This document shows positions 58,681-64,000 of a stretch of DNA of 64,000 nucleotides, piece after piece. This DNA is from Alphaproteobacteria bacterium MarineAlpha12_Bin1 (GTDB lineage Bacteria > Pseudomonadota > Alphaproteobacteria > UBA6615). The DNA is taken from positions 124,001 to 188,000 of the forward strand of contig PTJY01000005.1 of the NCBI GenBank assembly GCA_002937505.1, written 5' to 3'. How positions within the stretch are numbered: the first letter of the stretch is position 1; each line of letters begins with the position of its first letter. Made by a program: the position numbers and the translations under genes. Under the pieces are notes generated by a model that saw only the letters and a program-made list of their open reading frames with translations, was not told where the DNA came from and made no database searches.

Positions 58681-59817
58681 TTAACTTTTTTTACGATTTA
58701 GATAGCGTTCAGTTTCGACCGATATTGCATCATTCACTGCTCCAACGAGCTTATCTCGATTTGCGGCGACATGATCATAGGATTCTTTTCGAGCCATCAG
58801 TGAATTCTGAAAATGGGGAATAACGTATCGAGCTATTAATTCGTAACTTTTTTGTGTGTTTTCCCAATCAGCCCAATTATGGGCCAGCGCAAGTAAAGTG
58901 CCGAATCCTCCACTGCCTTGCCATAAACGTTCAATATGATTTATTGCGTCATCGGGTGTTCCGATTACGGCCATGCGGGTTTCCTGCAGGTGTTTAAGAG
59001 GGTTTTCTGTTCCTGGAGGTATAATAGGGGTAGGGGCAATATTTCTGAAATAATCGGCAAAAGCCTCTAACCCAAAATTCACATTCTGTTCAGCCTTCTC
59101 CCTTGTTTCCGCTATGTGCATAAAAGTAGTAATGCGCCATTTTTGACGATCAACCTTCTTTCCATGTTCCAAAGCGGCTTCTTCACAGCGTCGCCAATTT
59201 TCGGAATGTGCGGCTAAGGCGTCATCATTTGTGCCGCCGAGTGATAAGAGGCCAATCCCGTGTTTGCCAGCAGCTAATGCTCCAGCTGGTGAACGCAGGG
59301 ACGCTACAGCCATCTCCATCATTGGTTTGGTATAGCTTGGTAGTTGTAAGCTAGCCTTGTCTAGTATGAACCAATCTGTTTCAGCACTTACTCGTTCGCC
59401 TTTTAAAAGTGGAACCAGTGCGTCTAATGCTTCATTCATTCGTCGTCTTTGTTCCTTAGGATGAAAACCCATTGCAAATGCATCTGATGGCAATGAGCCG
59501 GGTCCGACGCCAAACATAGTTCGGCCTCTTGTCATATGGTCAAGTTGGTTAATTCGGTCGGCATTTATTAAAGGGTGATGATATGCAAGTGAAGACACTC
59601 CGGTGCCAAGCCTGATATGTTTGGTCCTCTCAGCCGCAAATGCAATAAAGACCTCGGGAGAGGCGATTATTTCAAATCCACCAGAATGATGTTCTCCTAT
59701 CCAAGCTTCATCAAATCCTAGCTTGTCTAGGAGCACAACTAAGTCCAAATCTCGCTCAAGTGCTAGCGTTGGATTTTCAGCTGTACTATGAAAAGGGCCA
59801 AGAAATATGCCAAACTT
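58681..59817 (-). CDS. LLM-class flavin-dependent monooxygenase
   Basis: The luciferase-like TIM barrel has 378 residues from the ATG ending at 59817. This start has GAAAGG upstream and gives the family N-terminus MKFGIFLGPF. The longer frame adds 19 residues with no SD. Landmarks are DEAWIGEHHSGG, IRLGTGVSSLAYHHP, GRTMFGVGPGSLPSDA and a C-terminal RYVIPHF. It uses FMNH2 and oxygen, most like limonene-monooxygenase or alkanal types and not clearly SsuD. It follows the TauD-like gene by 94 bases. No flavin reductase is adjacent. Confidence 0.85.
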   Translation of the reverse strand, partial: KFGIFLGPFHSTAENPTLALERDLDLVVLLDKLGFDEAWIGEHHSGGFEIIASPEVFIAFAAERTKHIRLGTGVSSLAYHHPLINADRINQLDHMTRGRTMFGVGPGSLPSDAFAMGFHPKEQRRRMNEALDALVPLLKGERVSAETDWFILDKASLQLPSYTKPMMEMAVASLRSPAGALAAGKHGIGLLSLGGTNDDALAAHSENWRRCEEAALEHGKKVDRQKWRITTFMHIAETREKAEQNVNFGLEAFADYFRNIAPTPIIPPGTENPLKHLQETRMAVIGTPDDAINHIERLWQGSGGFGTLLALAHNWADWENTQKSYELIARYVIPHFQNSLMARKESYDHVAANRDKLVGAVNDAISVETERYLNRKKS

Positions 59818-59911
59818 CATATGCCTTTCATCTGTTGTCGCTGATTTGATCGTGTCTTGTTTTGTGTTATTCATAACAGTGTTATTGTTCCCAAAAAAAT
59901 TATTATTAGCT

Positions 59912-60832
59912 TTAGGTTTGAAGATATGGCTGACTACCTTTTATGACCACCCGATGCATAAGGCGTCTCTCTTCGGGGTCAAAAGAATCCCTCCGATGCA
60001 TAACGCATCTATTATCCCACATTATCAAGTCTCCTTGTTTCCATTCATGACACCAACTTAAATTCTGATTTGTTGAATGGTCCCAAAGAGCCTGCAAAAT
60101 CTCGTCTGATTGACCCCTTGGCATGCCTGTGAGATAGGCATTTGATCTTCGGCCTAGGTATAAGCAGTCTTTTTTAGTTTCAGGATGTGTTCTTATCAAT
60201 GGATGGATGGCTCCAGGGCTCTCTTCTGGCTCTAGATTAGCAAGGTGCGCCAATTCAGGTCGTAGATGACCGGCAGCATCAATTAATAAATCATGTTTTA
60301 AATTAAGATTCTTTATTCTCTTGTAGGTATCTTTAGGGAGCGTATTCAAAGCTTCATACATATTGCAGAAGTAAGTATCGCCGCCCGCCGAGGGCACTTC
60401 AATGGCATATAATATAGTTTGGTTTGGGGGTTCATCAAAACTGGACATATCTGTATGCCAAACTACATCTCCATCTCCAAGCCCCCCAAGTGCTACGTTT
60501 TTTTCAACAATGTTTGAAACAACTGTTATCTCTGGAAAGTCAGTAAATTTTCCTCCTTGTGAGGGAACTTTACCTGACGTAACCAAAGGGCTGCTTAATG
60601 GATTTGAGTACTGAAAGTTTCCAAAGTAGCCACCTATAGTCACTAAATCTTCTTTATTAAGTCTCTGATTTCTGATGACGACTACTAGATGTTCCAGCCA
60701 TGCTTCTCTTATTTCAGCAGCAATTAAATCATCAATTTTTCTTAAATCACCACAAACAATTTCGGCTCCACATACAGAGGATAGCTTGGAAACTTCTATA
60801 AATTTAAATTTTTTTAAACTTTGAGTAGTCAT
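59912..60832 (-). CDS. TauD/TfdA-family 2-oxoglutarate-dependent dioxygenase
   Basis: This Fe(II) dioxygenase has 306 residues from the ATG ending at 60832. The long upstream frame runs through the divergent epimerase gene and is rejected. The iron facial triad is His126-x-Asp128 in VVWHTDMSS and His279 in NRCVMHRR, with Arg290 for 2-oxoglutarate. The family hydroxylates sulfonates, phenoxyacetates or other carboxylic substrates. No sulfonate transporter is adjacent, so the substrate is open. It is divergent from the epimerase across 103 bases. Confidence 0.9.
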   Translation of the reverse strand: MTTQSLKKFKFIEVSKLSSVCGAEIVCGDLRKIDDLIAAEIREAWLEHLVVVIRNQRLNKEDLVTIGGYFGNFQYSNPLSSPLVTSGKVPSQGGKFTDFPEITVVSNIVEKNVALGGLGDGDVVWHTDMSSFDEPPNQTILYAIEVPSAGGDTYFCNMYEALNTLPKDTYKRIKNLNLKHDLLIDAAGHLRPELAHLANLEPEESPGAIHPLIRTHPETKKDCLYLGRRSNAYLTGMPRGQSDEILQALWDHSTNQNLSWCHEWKQGDLIMWDNRCVMHRRDSFDPEERRLMHRVVIKGSQPYLQT

Positions 60833-60935
60833 ACTGAAACTTTGGCAGATTATTGGCTTTATTGGGAGTCTTTGGGTTACACTTATTTTTTTTAATGTCC
60901 TTTGTTTTTTTGAATCAAAGAGTGAGGAAATAATA

Positions 60936-61337
60936 ATGAAAATTAAAAGAATTGAACACGTTGCTATTGCGGTAAATGACATGGCGGATTCAATGAAAAT
61001 GTTAGAAAATATTTTTGGGTTTGAGTTGGAGTTAGAAGAGAAGATTGGCAGCACCAGTTTGGCTATGTATCCTATCGGAGAGACCTACATAGAACTATTA
61101 GAAAGTGATGATCCAAAATCAAAAATAAATGGTTTAGTAAGTGAGAAACAGCAGAGTTTGTATCACCTTTGTTTTGAAGTTGATGACATTGAAGAAGCTC
61201 TTGATGAATTAAGAGAAAAAGGTGTCAAGCTTTTGGATGAAAAGCCGCGCACTGGACATGGCGGTGCAAAAATAGCGTTTCTAAACCCCGAATCAACTGG
61301 AGATATACTTATAGAGCTAGCGGAATTATCTCACTAG
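60936..61337 (+). CDS. mce: methylmalonyl-CoA epimerase (VOC fold)
   Basis: The 133-residue protein has two paired glyoxalase-type motifs. EHVAIAVNDM (His8) starts it, with YIELLES (Glu53), YHLCFEVDDIEEAL (His77) and DILIELAEL (Glu127) giving the metal ligands. The GHGGAKIAFLNP block fits epimerases. It interconverts (R)- and (S)-methylmalonyl-CoA in propionate and branched-chain degradation. GTGAGGAAATAATA precedes the ATG. The mutase gene is not in the window. It converges on fbpC, whose stop begins 19 bases away. Confidence 0.88.
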   Translation: MKIKRIEHVAIAVNDMADSMKMLENIFGFELELEEKIGSTSLAMYPIGETYIELLESDDPKSKINGLVSEKQQSLYHLCFEVDDIEEALDELREKGVKLLDEKPRTGHGGAKIAFLNPESTGDILIELAELSH

Positions 61338-61356
61338 GCTTTATAGTCCAAGTCCA

Positions 61357-62406
61357 TTATTTTAAAAAGATAAAGGTACTGTCAGGGTCAACCCCAAGAT
61401 TTATTTTTTGACCGTGCTCCAATGCAAATCGGCTTGGGTGCCTTGCTAACAAGTGTGTGTGTGGACTGGGCCAGTCTCCGATTCCTACCTTAACCAAATT
61501 AGAGGTTCCTGTATAACGAACGTCGCAAACATGTACTTCAATTTCAGACTGTGTGTCAATTTTGCTAGGGTTAATTCTTAGTCCATCTTGGCGGATCAAA
61601 ACATCAACACGAGAACCATTAGGGAAATTTTTGTTGGAAAACGAACCAATCTCTGTTGTTATCATATCACCAATAACGGACCCTTCAATCCGGCTAATGT
61701 CTCCAAAAAATTCTGCTGAGAAACTATTTATAGGATTAGTATACAGAGTATTCGGGCTTCCTTTTTGAATAACTCTCCCATTTTGCATTAAAACAATTTT
61801 ATCGGCAATCAGCATGGCTTCTTCAGGGTCATGAGTGACTATGATTGAAGCAATCTCATTCTCCTTTAATATCTGAATCGTCTCTTCCCTGATTTGTTGA
61901 CGTAAAGAGACGTCCAATCCAGAAAAAGGTTCATCTAGAAGAAGCAATCGTGGCTCAGGAGCCCTGGCCCTCGCAAGAGCTACTCTTTGTTGTTCTCCGC
62001 CAGATAGCATGTGGGGATATTTCTTTGCCTGTTCCGATAACCCTATTTGTTGCAGTAGCTCTTCTGTCCTATTCTTAGCAGCTGTCTTCGAAAGTTTTGA
62101 TAAACCATAAGAAATATTTTCCGCAACAGTTAAGTGAGGAAACAGAGCAAAGTCCTGGAACAGGAACCCGATATCTCTTTCATATGGAGGTGTGACTGAA
62201 TTTCTATTTGACACAGTTTTGCCATTTAATTGCACAAATCCACTGTCAGGGGTTTCGAGGCCAGCTATAGCCCTTAATGTAGATGTTTTTCCGCAACCAG
62301 ATGGTCCTAGCAAACACAGCAATTCGCCTTCTTTGAGGTCAAAGGTTACGTCTTCTAGTATTTTTTTCTTTCCTAGGCTTAGGTTTAAATTCTCTAGTCT
62401 AAGCAT
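61357..62406 (-). CDS. fbpC: ABC transporter ATP-binding protein, FbpC/Fe3+-type
   Basis: This 349-residue ATPase of the Fe3+/spermidine/putrescine importer type has Walker A GPSGCGKT at 34-41, the Q-loop in FLFQDFALFPHLTVAEN, signature LSGGEQQRVALARA at 134-147, Walker B LLLLDEPFSGLD, and a C-terminal TOBE domain (about 240-349). FbpC proteins energise periplasmic-ferric-ion import with FbpA and FbpB, neither of which is adjacent. The iron call is supported by the Fur-box region upstream, shared with the DUF4856 gene. A polyamine or thiamine importer is less likely. Confidence 0.82.
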   Translation of the reverse strand: MLRLENLNLSLGKKKILEDVTFDLKEGELLCLLGPSGCGKTSTLRAIAGLETPDSGFVQLNGKTVSNRNSVTPPYERDIGFLFQDFALFPHLTVAENISYGLSKLSKTAAKNRTEELLQQIGLSEQAKKYPHMLSGGEQQRVALARARAPEPRLLLLDEPFSGLDVSLRQQIREETIQILKENEIASIIVTHDPEEAMLIADKIVLMQNGRVIQKGSPNTLYTNPINSFSAEFFGDISRIEGSVIGDMITTEIGSFSNKNFPNGSRVDVLIRQDGLRINPSKIDTQSEIEVHVCDVRYTGTSNLVKVGIGDWPSPHTHLLARHPSRFALEHGQKINLGVDPDSTFIFLK

Positions 62407-62484
62407 GCTCGTCCCTGAATAGTGATAAAATTACCAATTTTCATTACTCGCCCTTTTTTTTAAAAATCTACGAGTTTAACTAGA

Positions 62485-62600
62485 TTAATACATCATCTGT
62501 ATGAAATTGACAATCATTCTCATTGATAATTATTCTTATTATTATTGACATTAATAATCATTCTCATTATTAATGAGACTAATAATCATTCTCATTTAAT
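62485..62600. promoter_or_regulatory. Fur-box-like array with divergent promoters for fbpC and the DUF4856 gene
   Basis: The 13-base element AATCATTCTCATT occurs exactly three times (62512-62524, 62556-62568, 62584-62596), and a degenerate copy lies between the first two. It resembles the Fur consensus of A/T hexamers. Plus-strand promoter TTGACA (62545-62550) and TATTAA (62568-62573) are 17 bases apart, with the second element in the spacer. A second TTGACA (62507-62512) also exists. On the minus strand TTGTCA (62508-62513) and TATTAA (62485-62490), also 17 apart, would drive fbpC. Iron repression is inferred. The rest of the 298-base gap shows a small inverted repeat only. Confidence 0.75.
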
Positions 62601-62624
62601 CTCTTATTATTACCCTAGAAATTG

Positions 62625-62639
62625 AAGATTGAGAATCTT
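62625..62639. other. short inverted repeat upstream of the DUF4856 gene
   Basis: AAGATT and AATCTT flank GAG, a perfect 6-3-6 dyad, 66 bases before the ATG. It lies inside the likely 5' untranslated region of the plus-strand transcript. It could be a minor operator half or an RNA hairpin. It is short and AT-rich, so chance is possible. Confidence 0.25.
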
Positions 62640-62704
62640 GGTTTTTTTCAGTTTTGAATTGTCAATTTATTACCAGAAGAAGAAATTATAGAAAGGTAAG
62701 ACCG

Positions 62705-64000
62705 ATGTGTCTAAGTAAGTTAAGTTTGGCAAACCTATTGTCTGTAGGATTATTAGCTATAGCATCCTTGATGTTAAGTATTTCTGCTCAGGCTGGTGAA
62801 AAGGTTTATGGTAAATTTCCGGTAACTTTAAAAGGTTATTCAGGGTCTAAAACTAATTCTGTGTCGTACACTGGTCAAATAGCCCGGCACGTTCTCCACG
62901 ACTCTTTAAAAAAGCTTGCCGCGAAAGGAAATGGCAAACCAAATCCGAAACTTAAATCCCTGATGATGTCTTATTACTCTGGTAAGGATGCAGGAAGAGC
63001 AATTATCGCTCCTAAAACCAAGGGTTCATTTGTGGTCAAACAGACTTTGGTTGACCAGATAAGTAAAAATAAAAACTTGTCTGGTAAAACTTATAAGGGA
63101 ACTATCTCAGGTATGCCTAACAACATGACAGGACCAGAGCTCGTGACATTTTGGATTGATAAAGCTTCATCAGCAAATAAAGGAGTTGATTCGAGAAATG
63201 GTTACAACTATCCACAGTTAATCTCTAAGTTCATTATGGGGTCAGTGTTTTACAATCAGGCTGTAGATAATTATCTAGATGAAAAACTATCTGCAACCAA
63301 GAAGCCCAATAACAAGCCCTATAAAAAAGGTGCGGCTTATACAGGCAAAGAACATAGTTGGGATGAAGCATTTGGGTATTATGGGGTTCCTGCCCACGGG
63401 TTATCTTTTTCAGGAAAGCAATTATATTTGATTGCAAAACAAAAGCCTGAGGGATTTTCGATTGCTGACTTTAATGGTGATGGAAAAATCGATTTGTATA
63501 AGGAAATGATGTTTGCCCCTGCATATTATGCAGCGAGCTATGACAAGTCGAACAAAACAAGTTACGGCATGAATATTTCAAATGCATTTCTGGATGGCCG
63601 AAGACTTATTACTTCTGCTAACGGTGAAATACTGAGTGATTCACAGCGCTCACAATTAAGAAAATATGCCGCTATAATTGAAAAAAATTGGCAGATGACT
63701 CTAGCTGAATCTGTTTTTAAGTATGCTGGTTCTGTTTATAAAGACCTCAAAAAAATCAATGCTTCTATGGCTGATGAGAAAGATAAGACAAAGAAGGCTG
63801 AAAAAGCATATATCAAGCATTGGGGAGAGCTTAAAGGCTTCAGTCTGTCTCTACAGACTGGCCGGACCAAGCTTGGCGGTGACACGGCAGTAAGGCTCAA
63901 TCGTCTAATTGGATTTGGGCCAGTAATGCCTAATTCTAGCCAGGTTGTAGATATTGATAGCAATGGTAATTACGTTAAAGATCAATCATCAGGTATTGAG
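62705..64000 (+). CDS. exported DUF4856 (imelysin-associated) protein, 3' end outside window
   Basis: The frame is open from the ATG at 62705 (AAAGG upstream) to the right edge, 432 codons without a stop. A signal peptide is clear (hydrophobic core ANLLSVGLLAIASLMLSISA, cleavage after about residue 30, AQA). The DUF4856 features are VSYTGQIARHVLHDSL near residue 60, HSWDEAFGYYG, and a DFNGDGKID EF-hand-like loop near residue 263. The family is found with imelysin-type iron-regulated proteins and outer-membrane receptors. It is divergent from fbpC over a Fur-like region, so an iron-uptake or sensing role at the envelope is likely. Its biochemical function is not known. Confidence 0.85.
   Translation, partial: MCLSKLSLANLLSVGLLAIASLMLSISAQAGEKVYGKFPVTLKGYSGSKTNSVSYTGQIARHVLHDSLKKLAAKGNGKPNPKLKSLMMSYYSGKDAGRAIIAPKTKGSFVVKQTLVDQISKNKNLSGKTYKGTISGMPNNMTGPELVTFWIDKASSANKGVDSRNGYNYPQLISKFIMGSVFYNQAVDNYLDEKLSATKKPNNKPYKKGAAYTGKEHSWDEAFGYYGVPAHGLSFSGKQLYLIAKQKPEGFSIADFNGDGKIDLYKEMMFAPAYYAASYDKSNKTSYGMNISNAFLDGRRLITSANGEILSDSQRSQLRKYAAIIEKNWQMTLAESVFKYAGSVYKDLKKINASMADEKDKTKKAEKAYIKHWGELKGFSLSLQTGRTKLGGDTAVRLNRLIGFGPVMPNSSQVVDIDSNGNYVKDQSSGIE

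Noticed and set aside
59912-61054. Longer TauD-like frame starting at 61054
   Set aside because: It would cross the divergent epimerase gene. The extension is low-complexity and the family begins at the internal ATG ending at 60832.
62500-62600. CRISPR-like or simple AT repeat array
   Set aside because: Repeat units are 13 bases, unevenly spaced (44 and 28), and match Fur-like operators and promoter hexamers. There are no spacers or cas genes.

Overview
The window is an AT-rich stretch of a Gram-negative chromosome, most likely from a marine-type alphaproteobacterium (SAR116/Rhodospirillales-like). This rests on gene order, namely ampD-rnpB-mraZ followed by the full division/cell-wall (dcw) cluster and then lpxC-bamD-recN-ligA, on a bacterial A-type RNase P RNA, on FtsZ with a long acidic linker, and on the many TRAP, MFS and hydrolase genes. 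Exact taxonomy cannot be settled from the sequence alone. No tRNA, rRNA, prophage, transposon or CRISPR was seen.

Region 1 (1-23.7 kb) is an accessory catabolic island. From the left: a truncated MhpD-like hydratase and an HSL-type esterase (-); a divergent hyuA-hyuB-SDR-(SCP2-like + alpha/beta hydrolase) block (+); an arsC / PanE-like / Bcr-type MFS block (-); and a TarD-like enolase-superfamily dehydratase, an alpha/beta hydrolase, a cyclase-family hydrolase and a complete TRAP transporter DctPQM (all -). An acyl-CoA ligase is divergent from these. Then come an FAH-family hydrolase, a second alpha/beta hydrolase, a YghU-type glutathione transferase, a cupin and an OFA-like MFS permease (-). 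Together they look like uptake of a hydroxy-acid-like substrate by TRAP, followed by dehydration, C-C or ester hydrolysis and CoA activation. The substrate is unknown.

Region 2 (23.9-34.7 kb) is housekeeping: uvrD-prmA-pepP (+) converging on ligA, an EamA exporter, recN and bamD (-).

Region 3 (34.8-54.6 kb) is the dcw cluster on the minus strand. It is transcribed from an mraZ promoter carrying a 10-bp-periodic MraZ-box array, in the order mraZ-rsmH-ftsL-ftsI-murE-murF-mraY-murD-ftsW-murG-murC-murB-ddl-ftsQ-ftsA-ftsZ-lpxC. Nearly all genes down to ftsQ overlap. The MurE DNPR motif predicts meso-diaminopimelate peptidoglycan.

Region 4 (54.8-64 kb) has rnpB, ampD, an ABC-F ATPase (uup) and a TerB/J-domain protein (-). 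Next are a luciferase-like monooxygenase and a TauD-like dioxygenase (-), a methylmalonyl-CoA epimerase (+), and an iron-type ABC ATPase (fbpC, -). A DUF4856 exported protein (+, runs off the right edge) is divergent from fbpC. The fbpC/DUF4856 intergenic region holds three copies of a Fur-box-like element embedded in divergent sigma70-type promoters, so this is very probably an iron-starvation locus.

Start codons were chosen from ribosome-binding sites and family N-termini. Several differ from the longest open frame, as stated in the entries.
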